Below are positions 32,799 through 46,941 of a stretch of 64,000 nt of DNA, one piece after another. Position numbers and translations under genes: made by a program. The stretch lies in assembly GCA_014281115.1 (NCBI GenBank), contig JACONQ010000006.1, positions 2,356,001 through 2,420,000 of the forward strand, read 5' to 3'. This DNA is from Laburnicola sp. R22_1. Taxonomy: Eukaryota > Ascomycota > Dothideomycetes > Pleosporales > Didymosphaeriaceae. The notes beneath the pieces are model-generated. The model worked only from the letters and a program-made list of their open reading frames with translations. It was not told the origin of the DNA and searched no databases. Every line of letters starts with the position of its first letter. Positions within the stretch are counted from its first letter, which is position 1.

Positions 32799-35129
32799 TT
32801 AAACTTCCAGCTGCCCCACGTCTTCCTCTTTCTGCCTCAGCCCTCTTTCCGTCGCCTTCTTTTTCTTGGTGTCAAGCTTCTCTCTATCTTCCCGCATCTG
32901 GCGGATGAGAGTGGACCTTTCGCGGATCTTGTGGCCGTATCGGTAGAAGACGAGCGGGATAGGTATCATGGCGAATTCGATGAGAGAGAGCATTGTTGCG
33001 GACCAGTGGGGACCGAGTGATGCATACATCGCGGGTCCTGCGAGAGGTAGGGTGCCGCCAATGGCACTCCTTAGAACTGCATTGCCGGCTAAAGCAGAGG
33101 CCGCGTAAATACCGTACGAATGCACGAGGTAGTTTGAGGCATAGATGAACACGCCGCAGTTGCCAGCACCGAAGGGTATACCTGCGAGGATGGGCGCAAT
33201 CCAATGGATATCGGGTGTGCAGGTCCATGCGAAAATCATTTTGCCGACAGGGACACATACTCCCGCGATGCAGACGACTGAAACCATGGCTTCTGGCAGC
33301 GGTTTCTCGGTTGCGGGATCCAGCTTATGCGAGTTGATGAGGCGCCGAAGAAGGGGTTCCGAGCATATAGTGACCATGCCACCGATACCGATACCGAGGT
33401 AGCCTTAGCCGGTGAGACCCGGACTCCAGCCGCGAAGTTCGCTAAATACGATGGGATACGAGATGAAGCAGAGGTAGAGAACACCATAAACCTTTTGACA
33501 ATCAGATCTAAGAGCATATAGGATGAAAGTGTATAAGAGAAAGGTTAATTATACCAGCTCTATGTATACATTCCAGAAAATACTGCAATCTGATTAGCTA
33601 CGTGGCGAATATGGCTCAAGAAGGCGGCTACCAGATGGGCTCCTTCACACTCATCACGAATGGTCGATACAGATTCTCTTTGAGCATCGGCCAAAAGAGC
33701 TTCTTGTCGTCGTACCGAGAGTACCAGCGCTCTTCACCAGTCTCTTTCCTCTTCTTCGCTGATTTGGCACGTAGAAGCGCTGGCGCATACGTCTCGCCGA
33801 TCACTAAGTAATTTAGTTCTGCGCCTGTGTAACTCGTGAGGAACGTACTAAATACCATGAACCTATGTACAAAGTTAGTATAGCTTGGAAAAGCGGGGAA
33901 AGGTACCTGGAGTATGTCTCACCCAAGTGAGTCAAGAGTGCTTCTTTCGCGGCTGCAAGGACACGCCCACTTCATACCAGGATCTTGACTTACCATGACA
34001 CCCCGGAACCAATCATGATGACCCAGTTCGTCCACCTCCAGCCCATATGCTGAAACACAAAGCCTCCGACCAAAGGACCGACCACGGGCCCATTCTGTTG
34101 GCGAGAACAAAGGCTATGCCACCTCGCCGACTAGATCACGTGAGTGAGTTCTTTGTCCTCCGGTGTATATAAGGAGACAGTTTAGGTAGGTAGCAATAGT
34201 ATCTGTAAGATAGTGGAGATCACAGTAATTCATAGTGATATGGGTTGACCATGAGAAAAGAGGTGTCTCATTACTATGGAGGACCGAGGGCCTGAAGGTG
34301 TATGGGTGAGGCTAGGCATAAGGTTATTCCGGCCGAGGTCATGTGACCAAGGACCGACCATACAGCCATGCGGCAGTCTTACAGTATCTCATCTGTTCAA
34401 CACATTCACAGGGCCGATTGACCAAACGGAGAACGCTAGAGCGCGATAGTCATCGCTGACGATATCGGAAACGGTACCTGGAGCATTCCAGATCATGGCT
34501 GCTCCTGCAAAGGCACCGAAGAAGCGGACCGCGAGCATGGTAGCGAGGTTCTGTGCCAGGGCGCACGGGATGACCAACACGGCAAACATGAACACGGCGA
34601 TGAGATATACGGGGCGCCTCCCGTACATTTCGCTCAGTGAAGCTAGTATGACTGATCCCAGAGCCAGCCCAGCTAGATAGGTCGTCATCCCTAATACTAG
34701 GTCGACTTTAGAATCGACCCCAAACGTCACCATCATCCCAGGGATGCCGGCCGTGTACGATGTTGAATACATCACGACCACAAGGGTAGAAAAGGACATA
34801 TAGAATATTATTAAGCACTTCTTCGCCACTTTCCAGTCCTGTGGGTTCTCGCCATCTTCGAAGTCGACCTCGAAGCGCGGATCTGTCGTCATGTTTGTCG
34901 TCACGGTGGTAATCTGCGCCATTGGGTTTTCAGGCTCGTCTAGGCCGGCATTGCGACTCAATGTCTGTTGTATTGACTGTATCTCTTCAGTAGAGCTGGC
35001 AGAGGCCGTTGAGGCCGAGGCGGATAACGACGACTGGTCATCTTCCACATCCACGTCTACATCCACATCAAAATTCCCCCTCTCTTTCTCGGGATTACTT
35101 GCCCCGACTTCCGTTTCGTAAGCAGACAT
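32799..35129 (-). pseudogene. MFS transporter, DHA1 drug/polyamine type, damaged
   Basis: The first true ATG is at 35,129; the frame seen further upstream opens only with TTG. An acidic Ser-rich N-tail leads to GENPQDWKVAKK, the usual entry to the first membrane helix of this family, followed by the MFS signature region (LSEMYGRRP). Later blocks follow the family closely: GPVVGPLVGGF, WRWTNWVIM, FWPMLKENLYRPF, VYGVLYLCFISYPIVF and FGAGNCGVFIYASNYLVHSYG. Introns are inferred at 33,863-33,993, 33,583-33,631 and about 33,488-33,550. Two defects stand out: ~309 extra bases at 34,095-34,403, and an in-frame TAA at 33,405-33,407 in GLTG*GYLG where Leu is expected. The TAA alone would remove the last membrane helices. 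A sequencing error is the other explanation. Confidence 0.8.
34095..34403. other. ~309-bp insertion (or unusual intron) in the MFS gene
   Basis: The extra sequence splits the PxNGPVVGP motif between V-N and G-P and is bounded by AAT on both sides in the coding orientation. Its ends resemble each other weakly when inverted (TGTTGAACAGA against TGTTGGCGAGA). Splicing a GTGAAT...CAACAG intron of 315 nt would also restore the frame but lose one family residue. A small transposon with a 3-bp duplication seems the better reading. Confidence 0.45.
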
Positions 35130-36926
35130 GGATGCACCCGGCACTTGGCTCAACCTATTGCTTCTCTAGAACAATTCGAATACAAACGACGTGATTGCAA
35201 TTGCAACCAACAAAGAGCGACATATAAAAGAAGGGCGCTCCTCTCTGTGTATGGTGCGGACTCGACCTTGGTTAGAATCTCCACACGACGAAGATGTTCA
35301 ATAAAAGAAGGGCGAGAGGTTAGAACAAGATTTAGGACGGCCGCGGGGCAGCTCTAGGAGAATGTCCTGCTACGCCTCGCTAGCCTAAACCCGATTACCC
35401 ATGTCGAATTCCGGGTTCCGGATTGCCGCTAGGTTCGGCCGAGCTCTATGTGCCTTACGAGGCACCCCTTGAAGCCGAGGTAGGATGTGGACTATGGCTC
35501 GGTATTCTGCCTTTTGGGAATATAACTGTTCATTAGATGATTCTGATTTATTCTGATTTAGTTGTGTAGAAATTATTGCAAGACGAGGGAGAAAGAATTG
35601 GTTGAAACGCGGTTGGTGGAAATAAGGGTGGCGTGTGGACCGTCGCCGTCACAAACGCGCTTTCGTTGCGTGTCAGCCTCCGAAGTCACTTCACGCACAT
35701 TTCCGCGACGCGACTTTGTACACAGTGGATGTCTCTTTGTTCGCGCAGTCGTACAAGTAAGTGTATTGATCTGGCCGATGCTAGGCTGATGATTGGTCGT
35801 AGGACATGTTGTGCATCCACCTCTTCGTTGTCAAGGTACCCAGCGTGTCGCGGTGCCAGGTACGTCGCGTGATTACGACGCCTGCAAAACTATGACAGCT
35901 CCGATGCTGCACATATGCGCTTGGGCGGCGAGGCAGTAGATACGGCGCAAACATTTAGACCCGCAGAACCGGTCTGTCACGGGTAGCCGCTAGGCACGAG
36001 AGAGGTCGCGCTTTGTGGTAGTCTCTGAGAATGGGAACCTGATACGACCAAGTAAAAGCCCTCAAAATAAAGGCATGTCATCTTCAAGCCGTTCCGAGAG
36101 TCAAAATGGCCGATGCAGACGCATCCAGCGAGTCTTGCCCAGGAGGTGTTTCCGCAGGCACGTGACATTGCGCTTTTCACACTCAGCTAATGACTTTGAG
36201 ATATGATATTGGTGCTCCCGCCTTACCAGGTGAGTGGCACATGTTTCCTTTACCTCGTGTTACGCCGCTAGTCGTTTCCTATAGGAGGAGGAAGATCAGC
36301 ATCTATGCAAGCCCTAGTAACATTCTCACACATTATTGGCCTTTAGTTGAGCCTTCATATGCCTGTCCTCTGGGCTATATCTTCTATTCATCCTATTCTT
36401 AACTCATATTCTTGCTATTTCGTGTAAGTGTGGCTCCATCAGGGTCCTGGCCGTGGTTGAGCATCGTGGCCAGGTGGTAGCTCGCGATGCAGTGGATCTC
36501 CGTTTGAACAGACATGGCCCTCTCAGGCAACCGTGGAAAGCAGTCGGAGTACGATTAGCATACGTCGTGCATGCATTATGCGGCCTGGAATGACTCACGA
36601 GTTTCTACCCTTTACATCGCGCGGCGTCGCTGCATGGTTCCGTGCGGCGGGCTGCATTCACCTCCTCCGATCTGCGACTACGCCTCTTCCTGCAACGCTC
36701 TTTCCCTGCGGACCTCCCCCGGGTCGGAACAACCATTCGCCGCAACCCGCTTCGACGTGCAGCACCTGGACAACAACGCTCTCACCCTCGCCGCTTATCT
36801 CTTCTGCGACGCGTCGGTTGTTCTACGCACCCGCGTCTCTCCTTCGCTTTGCAGCTCCCTCCGCCTCCGGCTATTGTCTGTATTTTCCGAATCGATTCGA
36901 GAAGGAGCGACCGACGGTACGCCACT
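35130..36926. other. Intergenic region between transporter and DUF3638 gene
   Basis: About 1.8 kb of normal composition. Only short overlapping ORFs are present, with no splice model or family match. A small direct repeat (ATTCTGATTT twice) lies near 35,540. The promoter of the rightward DUF3638 gene should lie in the last part; no convincing TATA box was seen. Confidence 0.5.
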
Positions 36927-39900
36927 ATGGCTGCTACACGGGAGTTCCTTCTCCAGCAGTACTACCACGTTGCGCTGCCCCGCGACGTTCCGGGGAAAGA
37001 AGACCGCAACCTCTGCCAAGTCGAGGCCGCGCTTCTCGATCGTATCGTCGATGCTGTCAAAACAATCACACCCTTTGTACCGCTGGAGCACCAGTCATTC
37101 GTCGATGCCATTCGGTTGACTCTTGTCACGTCAAAGGCGCTGAACGTTGACGGCAAGGTCGACAAAACCCTCTTGGCAAAGGAGCTCAACGAGTTGAGTG
37201 GAAAGCATGCGCTCATTCTCTACGTGACAGAGCAGAACGCGGCTCTACTCGTTTACAAAGACACCGAGTATGTGTGATTATTTTTTACGCGTCAGTGGGT
37301 CTTGTAGCTAACCCAGCTAGTACATGCGGCGACGACCTTTTAGTTTTCGAGGCTTTCGAGACGTCAGCAACTTGCGAAAAGGTTCTCGCTTCCGAGAATG
37401 CCCTGCAGTGGGGCTTCCCCGGTCGTGCAGTTTCTGTATCGTCAAAAGTTCATCGCATGCAGTCCTTTCAAGAGTGCGTCGCAGCCTTTGTCGAACAAGC
37501 TAGCATAGAGTCTGTGAAGCAATTCGCCGCCGTCACGTACAAAGCTGCCGCACCCTTGCCAGAGATACGAGACACAACGGACCCGACGCTCATGTCCGAT
37601 TTCTTCATGACTGTCCTGGAAGCCAATGGAACGAAGCACGACGTCCCCGTTCTCAGGAAACGCGTTCGGGATACCGTGTCTTTCAATGAAGCACGGAAAC
37701 CCTGGCGACGGTCTCCGTTCTACCTCGTCATTCGTGTGGCTATTCAACGTCACCTGTACAAGATCTTGGGACCAGAAATCGGCCGTCTATACTACAAGAT
37801 CATACTGGCGATCTTCCTGTCCCGCTTACTTGGCGATATTTATGATTCCATCCCCCACGAAGCATCCTTTTTCTTGATGCAGAAGCTTGGTCGCCGGCTT
37901 GCAAAAATCGAAGAAGACAAATCGAGTCTTCCAGAAACCGTCCAGGTAGTGCATGACTTCGTGCTTTCCAAGATCAGGGACAGGTTCAGAAAATCGCTAG
38001 GGCAGGCGAAAGGATTTCTAGAGTACCAATGGGACCTGTTTCGAGCACGGAATAGACGGGCTATTCGTCCTTTGCCGCAATACGTCGGTCGTCCGGACCT
38101 CACTCTACAGCTACCTTTCAGCGGTAGTATGCTCAACCTGATTGCCTTCGGTGGTCCTATGGCCCTTCCTACCCAGCTTTTGTCTCCGATTCAACTTTTG
38201 AAACAATATGAATCATCCGGAGCGAAAGCCAAGCCATTCGCGGCTATCGCTGATCGATACCTCCATTTGGCCGGCGCGGTTGAGGAGGTCATGCATGCGA
38301 ATACTGAAGCTTTAAAGGACACAGAATGGGATCGCGGCTGTTGTACACTGGCGCGTACGATCAAGCAGTACATTTCCACAGTAGGCAATGCTTTCGACGG
38401 GTACCCGGAGTTCATGAGTGGACTCATACTCGATTTGATGGAATTATGGGTTGAAATGGATCGACACGCAACCGCTAGCATACCTCTTCTGAACTCGTAT
38501 CACCCTGGTTTCGACGCAAACATGTTAGACTGTCTGGAGCTATTGCAACTTGACGATATGAAACGTGCGGGAGATGTCCAGAGGTACCTAAGCCGTCGAT
38601 GTCGTGGCTGGTCAGGGTCTGGCTCCAAGACCATTTTCGATACCCCTGCTGGGGATTCTTTTGCCGTCGTATACTATGATATGTTCGGCGAATCTGCAGG
38701 TCTAAAGCAATTGCGAAGAAAAATAGAAGCCGAAGCGGAGATTGCGCGAGAGGCCAAGGAGCAAGAATGGCGCCGATTGAGCCATGGGCATGAGCAGCTG
38801 ATGCAGAAGGTTGCCGAATCTACATGCCCTTATGTTACCGTTGTTGCCGCCGATGGTACAGTCAGCCGAGAGCACCAGCGTGGATGTCCTAAGCACCGGT
38901 ACAAGTGGCAAGCGAAGCAAATCAAGATCAAAATCTTCGAACATCCGTTACCAGACCACGAGCCTGCTGCCAAAGCTGCACTGTTCGAATTAAGATGCCC
39001 GGAATCTTTCGCTGCTTATCGAGATGCGACCTGGTTGTTACTCGCGGCTCTTGGACATCCTCAAGTTAACCGTTGCGAGAACGTGCCTACACTGCGCGGC
39101 TATTCTCAAGTTACCCACCACGCTAGCTCCGTAAAGACGCATGTAACTCTAGGCTCGAGGACAAAGTCTCACTTGGAATGTCACTATGCAGAGTCCGGGT
39201 TCCCCGTCGCTTTGCATCTAGTTTGTCGACCTTGTGGCTTGAAGCTTGATTATTATGACACATTGAGCCAATCATGGACCAGCCGACCTGGACTCCCATA
39301 TTTTAACAGGCACTGTCCTCTCATGCTACCCAACGGCTCGCCATATCATTATCTTCGGATCAACAATGACGAATGGCCTTCTTCGAACGATATCATAGCC
39401 AACCAGACGAGGTGCCCCCCAGACCTCAATGTTCACGAATTTATGGCATGGCAAGGACTTCTCGGTGTGACACACTGTCGTTGGCTATCTTTTCTGCGTG
39501 AATTAGGCGCCACCAACCTCAACTTCTCCACCGAATCGACTTGGACCGTTGTTTCAAAGCTTGTCCTTCAGATGGGCCCTTCATCACTTGATAATACCTT
39601 GCGGGATATTCATGCAGTCTTTGACGACGAAACATTCTGCAAGAAGCTTCTTGAGCAAGTAAGCCACCGTCTAGAAGCAATTCAGCGCAACTGGCGAGAG
39701 CCCATCCAAATGGATATTCTTATATCTATCTTGCTCAAGACAATTTCGCTTTCTTCATACGCGAATATCAAGAATAGAGCCTCAAAGCTCTTGGACCAAG
39801 CCCGAATAGCTACTTGGGGCTGGTGTATCACATTGCAATCATCCACCATGACAACCTCAGAGGAGTCTACTATGTTCACTATATGGGCTTCAGTGCTGTG

Positions 39901-42900
39901 TAAGCGAACTGTGCAGCGGCACGGGGATTCAATCCGCCAATTGGAATCTGCATCACTGCAGTGCTTCATTGGTGCTTCTATCATTCTACAGGAAAACCTT
40001 GTTGGGCAGTTCAAAGACATGCCTTTTGGACTGCGCAGCCTAGTACTTCAGGATCTACTCTACACCTTCCGGAATCGTAAGACTTTAGCGGCTCTTGTTC
40101 CGATGTCACACGAAGCCCTACTTTCCGCTTTGAATCACGTTTGGCCACTGCCTCCGAACTATACTGATGGGTCTCCTACCATCCGATTAGTGCCACACAC
40201 ATTGTGGGTAGAAATGTCCATAAAAGCGCGCGAACGGCAGTTTATGCACGTGGTTCACTACCACTTAGTGCGAGGTGATCTCCTTATAGATGGGAAGCAG
40301 TCAGGCATCCTCCCGGCCGAATATCATCACCCTACGATTGAAATGCTTTTTGGGACTCACGCCTTAAGGGTTCGACCATCTTACCAACCCGGCATGTCAC
40401 TTTTCATTGCCCATCCTAGGCCTTACCGACACTGGATACATCTAGGCTTTCGGCAAGGTCAACTTGTCGTACGGGCGGTACAAGATTATACTACCTTGGA
40501 ACTGATAGATCGCCGTATATTTGGGGGTGGTTCTCAGTACGACCTCCCCTTAGCTCTGATTGCCAATTGCTATCACTGGCTTAATGTAGACTCCAAGAGC
40601 TTAGAGATTCGCCAAGACGACATATGGAAGTCGAAACCCGGCAATTGGAAGCTCGACTTGTGCACGCGTCATGCAACCAAAAAGAACTCGACGCTTGTTG
40701 ATCCCTGCAGTCTCGTCGCACGGACGGTTGCAAAAAACTTCCAATACTTCGAGTATGCACACCACATCACGGTCATTCAGCCAGTGAAAGGTCCTCTATC
40801 TGTCGAATTGAAACGCCTTGAGCTAAGTTTCTTCGTCAATCATATGCAACTCCTACAATGTCGTGAACTAGGCGCGGAGATTGTTTGGTCTAATCATCAA
40901 GATGCCGGAGTGTGGTATGGATTGCACAGCAAGATTGTGCTTCGTTCAATCAAGAATCCGCGCCAGCGTATGATACTCGTCCCTGAAGGCCGAATTCGGG
41001 TCCACAGGAACGAACAACATGTCACAATTCTCGTCGAAAATTCAGGATCGTATCTAAGATTTGATATCGATGATGTACTTGGACGTATACTTTGTCCCGC
41101 AGAACATCGTCTGCTATACACCAAGGCTCTGTGGCACGCCTACACGTCTTTTGTGTTACCGGATCCTCTGACTGGACGCACAGGATCGGAAGAAGCCTTG
41201 TACTTACTTCGGACTGGGCTCTACAAACCTTGGAAGCCCCTTCACGAAACAGTATCTGCAATCTTGATCAGCATTGCGGATCTCTCTCCCAACCGCGTTT
41301 ACTACCCCACTAGCATGAAATGCATGGAAACGGTACATTGGAAACATAACCTCACCAACACCATTCAAGATGACCGATATCGTGCCGTCGTTGAGCAAAT
41401 ATGCGAACGATCTGCGCAGCTGCAACTGTTCGAGACGAATCCGACTGGGGATGATCCTGATCCATGCCCTCCCGGTGATCCCCACCTAGAAGCTCGCTCA
41501 ATCGCCAGGTCTGGTGGCATGGACTCTCGGGATGATCAGCTATACCTTTCTAGAGACCGGCCAACAAACAGCACCGGGCAAATCAATGTGGCACTTGTCA
41601 CGAAGCTGTTTTCCGAATGGACGGTTAGCATTGCGAACACCAAGTGCTTGGCACAGCTTCTACAAGATTACCCCGTTATTGGTGGTATGAACGAGCCTTT
41701 TGATCGTGTCCAGATATTCGACCGTATCTCAGTAAAATTGGGAGAGGATTGGGGCGCTCTCGTGCAGACTGCTATTCAATCTGGTCCTGATGACCGATAC
41801 CGCTTGATGTTCGTCTTTGCGCCAATGGCATTGTCGCAGTACACATCGATCGACTTGCTTCATGTTCTGGTGTCCTATGCCATACTTGCCGATCTCAAAG
41901 ATATCAAACACCCAAGCTGGCCCTCATATCTTCGCTTCCGGTCCGACGAAGTCCCTGCTGTTAAAGATCTTGCCGAGCTGATGAAGGATGCACATCAGCC
42001 CTACGCGCCGCCTCCATTGGGAAAAGGCGAGAGGCCTGGACAGATGGCCTTGGCACGAATCAAGCATGAAGAGGCTTGTCATCACAATTGCCTGGAACTT
42101 GCAAAAGCTGTACGCTCTCAATGGCCTCATGTCGATGTCGATTTGAGCAAGTTGCCTTCTATTGACCAGAAGCTTCTTGATACAGACACCGCGTTAGAGC
42201 CTGTGTTGGGCGAATGGAGACGACTTGCACAGAATCACGAGTTTTCGAAATACCTCGAGGAAGTTCAGATTGTTCTCGATCACCATAGCGCCACGGTTGA
42301 CTTCCCTACAAACACCGACGATGTGATTTGTAACGGACTCCCTACGTGCGAGAGCCCTACACAGTATCCTCTCCGGGTAAGCGGACGTATCCCTACTATC
42401 CAAGACTTGTTGCGCAAGTCGATCATGTTTGAAAACGCGTCGTCGCAGCGTAATCCCGTAACCATAGGCCTTACTGCCCAGTCTACCGAAGTCTTGAAGC
42501 AATTACCGAACGGCCACTTGCCCTCAACTCAAAAAGGCAAGGATAGGCATCCTGACGATCTCCAGAAGCGACCCAACTCTATGCCCCATTTACAAGAGTT
42601 GTCAGATATTGTTAGATGCCTTGAACAATCTGGTTCTTCTGTGCAGCAAAAATATGGATTTGAACTCCAGCAGAGCATCGATGCCCTCGGACTGCGCACT
42701 GCGCAACCATCGTTGGCTCTGCAAGCTTTCGATGCCATCGCTTCACAACAAGATATCCTGAAGGCTACGGATTCTTGTAATGAGATGCTTCAGGACATTA
42801 GTCAAGCTCTCGAACAAAACGACAGTCGCGTGACTTGGCTCAAGCTTGGAGCTCTCTGGCCTAAAATGAGCAAGACTGCACTTCTTTCCGAGCTTCGTTC

Positions 42901-45900
42901 GACAGCGAATACCATTTTCGGAGAAGGGACGAAAGAGGCACTTGTGGAGTTAGGCATCCAGATAACGTCTTTGCAGCGGTTACTTAGGATGCAAGATTCC
43001 GCACGCAAAGGCAAGAAGGAGCAACTGCGAGAAGAGCGCCTCAATCAAGGTCACACGAACTGGGATCCTCTTGTAAAATCCGACTGGCTCCTGCTGGAGA
43101 TTGATAGTAACATGATGCTTCGCGCCGAGCAAGTCGAGGTTGCTAATGTCACCATTGCACCTGCATCTCGCTGTAACTCGGTTGTCCAACTTCTAATGGG
43201 CAAAGGCAAAACGTCGTGCATCTTACGTAAGTGATACACCGTCTCCAAAACAACAATAACGGACAAAAAACTAACTCTTCTAGCTATGGTGGCCGCTGTT
43301 CTGGCTGACACGCGATCTTTACTGCGGATTATGGTTCCCCGAGCCTTGCTTCTTCAATCGGCGCAAGTCATGCAAATCAAGCTTGGCGGACTTCTAGACC
43401 GCGAAGTTCTGCACATCCCGTTTTCTCGACGGACCAAAGCAAACAAGCTTCTATTGCATACCTTTGGGCAACTCCATGGCAATCTCAAAAAGAGCAGCGG
43501 CGTCCTACTTTCGCTACCGGAGAACGTCTTATCGTTTAAATTGAGTGGACTCCAGCGCCTGTGTGAGGAAAAACTGGAGGAAGGCAAGGCTATGATCAAT
43601 ATGCAGGGATGGCTCGATCGCAACGCCCGAGACGTCTTAGACGAGTGCGATATTTCCCTGGCTATCCGGACCCAGTTGATCTACCCATCTGGCTCGCAAA
43701 TGGCGGTCGATGGACACCCTTTGCGTTGGCAGACTGTGCAGGCTGTTCTACGTCTTCTACGACAGTATATTCCGGAGCTTGAGCGCTTGTTTCCGCGCAG
43801 CATTGAAATAGTGCACAGAGTGGCTGGAGATTTCCCTCTCATCTACCTTCTGCGTCGCGACGTAGAGAACTATATCATTTCTCTGATGGTCGATGACATC
43901 TGCAAAGGACAATTGGCGTCATTGCCATGCGCAGAGATCCCCGTGTCGGCTCAGGAAGATATTCGGGCCTTTATTTCCAGCCCGACGGTGACATCGCAGG
44001 TCATCAGAAACGTCAACAGCATCTTCAGAGATAAGCAACATCTGATGAAGATACTATACCTTCTACGGGGCCTTTTTGTTCATCGCATCTTGCTATCGAC
44101 CCTTAAGAAGCGGTGGAATGTGCAGTACGGCCTTCATCCTACCCGTGATCCTATCGCGGTACCGTACCATGTGAGTGAAATTCGGCGTGAGTTGCTCTAC
44201 GAACTAAAATACTGATGAAGAATATAGGCAAAAGGTGTGCCATCACCGACTTCTGAATGGGGGCATCCTGATGTCGCAATTATCCTGACATGCCTCTCTT
44301 TCTATTACCAGGGAGTGGATCTGGCGCAATTCAAGCAAGCGTTCGAGCAACTTCTCAAGTCGGACGAACCAAGCATTGAGTACGAAAAGTGGGCTACCAA
44401 ATCTCTACCGGGGTATCTGCGTGATTACAATGCGATCAATGTCGAGGATGGTTCGCAGCTGCGCGAGCTTCATCAGCATATTCGGTACGTGTAAAACATA
44501 GCCCGGATGTCCCTCGCAATACTAACTTTCCTTGTAGATTCAACGTTTACCTACTAGACTTTTACCTAAACAACTTCGTTTTCCCAAAGCATGCTAAGCA
44601 GTTCGACACGAAACTCCAGGCGTCGGGCTGGGATTTGGTTCTCTTCGACCCTGCTCTCAAATCAAACTGCAAGACAACTGGCTTCTCTGGGACGAACGAT
44701 TCGAGACATCAACTGCCGATGATGATCAAGCAGAATGACCTCCCCGAACTTGCCCATACTAATGCCGAGGTCCTTTCTTATCTACTCCAGGAGCGCAATC
44801 GCAGATACGTCCGCATGATAGACGATTCCGGCCGACGTCTGAGCGAAGAGGGCCTCTTAGAAAAATTACTGGACCCCATCGGGCGCTCCAATGCGAAGGA
44901 TCGAATCAGGATCTTGATTGATGCTGGCGCTCAAATTCTTGAACATGATAACTACAGCCTGGCCAGAGCTTGGCTCAATGTTGACTGGACGGCCACCGCT
45001 GCAGTATTCTTCGACTCTGACCATCGCCCCTGGGTTCTTTACCGCAAGGGGAAGCGCGTGCCACTACTTGCGTCTCCATTTGCAGAGAATCTTGAAGGTT
45101 GCGTAGTGTACTTAGATGAGAGCCACTGTCGCGGAACTGATCTAAAGCTTCCACCGAATGCGAGAGCCGCGTTAACTTTGGGTCCTCATGTAACGAAGGA
45201 TGCATTAGCCCAAGCTGCTATGCGGTTGCGCCTCCTCGGTACGTTTCACGGAGCATGATGAAGTATGTATACGCTTTACTAACTGCATTGCAGGTCAATC
45301 GCAAGCCGTGACTTTCTTCTCGCCACCCGAGGTTCATCAGAGCATTCTTGATCTACGAAAGAAATCTGAAGCTCATCAAGTCAATTCTTCGGACGTGATT
45401 GCCTGGCTTTTGGAGCAGTCCTGCAATGGCATTGAGCAACTTGAGCCGTTGTACTTCAACCAAGGGAACACTTTCATGCAGCACCAGCAAGCCAGGATCG
45501 ACAATCAAGCGTATATGACCAACGTGCATCAGCGTTCACGGTATCTGTCCATTGTCCAGACAAAAGAATCGCAAACGTTAAAGCAGTTGTACGAGCCGAA
45601 ACAGCTCAGGAAGGGTGAGTCTCTCAATGATACATATACGTAAACTATTAACTAATTGCACTTTGGCTTAATAGGTAATGGCAGTCAGACAATACCGCTC
45701 AAGGGACAACTTGGGGCCTTTGCTACCGAACTCGAACACAGGAAGAAGAGATTCCAAGATCGCGGTATAGCGACTCACTCATCGGCTCTCGAAGAATTCG
45801 AGCAGGAGCGAGAAATTGAATATGAGGTCGAGGAAGTGCGGGAGCTTGAGAAACCAGTCCACTATGCTGCACTCAGGATACCCCGGCTACATAAAGACAT

Positions 45901-46941
45901 CTTGGAGTTTGCGAAATCCGGCAAGATCGTTGCTGCCAGTGAAGCATACCAACCTATGTTTTCGGCCCTGCAACGTACCGCTTCTGGGAAAAAGCATGGA
46001 GCCTTCTCCGTCACTAGCGGCAAATATTCTGGCTTGTTTGTGTCCACACAGTTTGTTCGGACGGTCAAGCTCGTCCGCCCAAATGATGACTTCATCCGAC
46101 CGTGCCAATGGATCCTTTTGAGTACTGCAACAAGTATGGCCCTGATTGTTAGCCCTGAGGAGGCTGATGCGCTTCTTCCGCTGCTTCGTCGGTATCGACA
46201 TGGAAAAGAAGTCTCCACCGGGTATACACATATGATCGTGTACTCCGCCCCAGTCACACGACGTATGCTTCATTTCAATAATCTCGACTACCATGCCACT
46301 CCCCCGCTACCATCCAGATTCAAGGTCCCTATCTGGTTGAAAATTGAGCTCGGCATCTTTTCTGGGAGGCTTTATTTCGAGTGGCACGAGTACAAGGAGC
46401 TCCTTGCCTATCTAGGTGTCAAAATGAGCGCGGAGCAAGAGGAGGACTTGGATAGTGTTTCGAGTGAGGCATTCGTGAAGAAGCCTCTGAGTTTTCGTGA
46501 GTGTCTAGCCAAATGTTTCGCCTCCCAGAATACTAACAGTTCTATCTAGTACATGATTGGCTCGCCGTTCTACGGAAAGGTCAAGACTTTGAGCACACAC
46601 CCATGGGGTTCGTAACAACCGGCAAGCCTCTCTCAGCCGACCACCCGTTCTTCCTAGTGAACGCTTCGGATGAGCCGAATCAGGAAGCCAAGCCTGGTGT
46701 GTCTTTGGGTGGCCATAGACGCGAAGTAGAACATGATTCGGATTCGGACGATGATGACGAAGACGAATACCATCATGAAGATGACCGCCATCGTGGTGAT
46801 GTTGAAGATCACGAGGAGGGCAAATTTGAGGAGGACGACAATGCCTTCTTTGATGCTGCGGAGTATAACGAGAGTGATGAGGATGAGGATGAGGATGAGG
46901 ATGGGAGCGCGAGTGATGACAGTGGATCTGAAGAGAAGTAG
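36927..46941 (+). CDS. DUF3638/DUF3645 giant protein, about 3,210 aa, eight exons
   Basis: Exons: 36,927-37,273, 37,321-43,226, 43,284-44,170, 44,228-44,484, 44,538-45,238, 45,294-45,614, 45,675-46,496 and 46,550-46,941. All phases agree and total 3,210 residues, the usual size of this family. The first intron's ends are the least certain (GTGATT...CTAG); the others are standard, several with CTAAC branch sites. The N-terminus (MAATREFLLQQYYHVALP) matches family openings. Around intron 2 the sequence MGKGKTSCILPMVAAVLAD is the family's P-loop-like motif. Motifs after it (AVPYH-AKGVPS across intron 3, EWGHPDVAIILTC, VLFDPALKSN) mark the DUF3645 region. The C-terminus is a long Asp/Glu tail. 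Function is not established: relatives are sometimes annotated as ubiquitin-hydrolase-like, without proof. No decay is visible. Confidence 0.93.

Noticed and set aside
36533..37277. Long ORFs in several frames before the DUF3638 start, including one of 211 codons
   Set aside because: Only the segment from ATG 36,927 matches the family. The upstream extension and other frames are low-complexity readings of a CG-rich leader.
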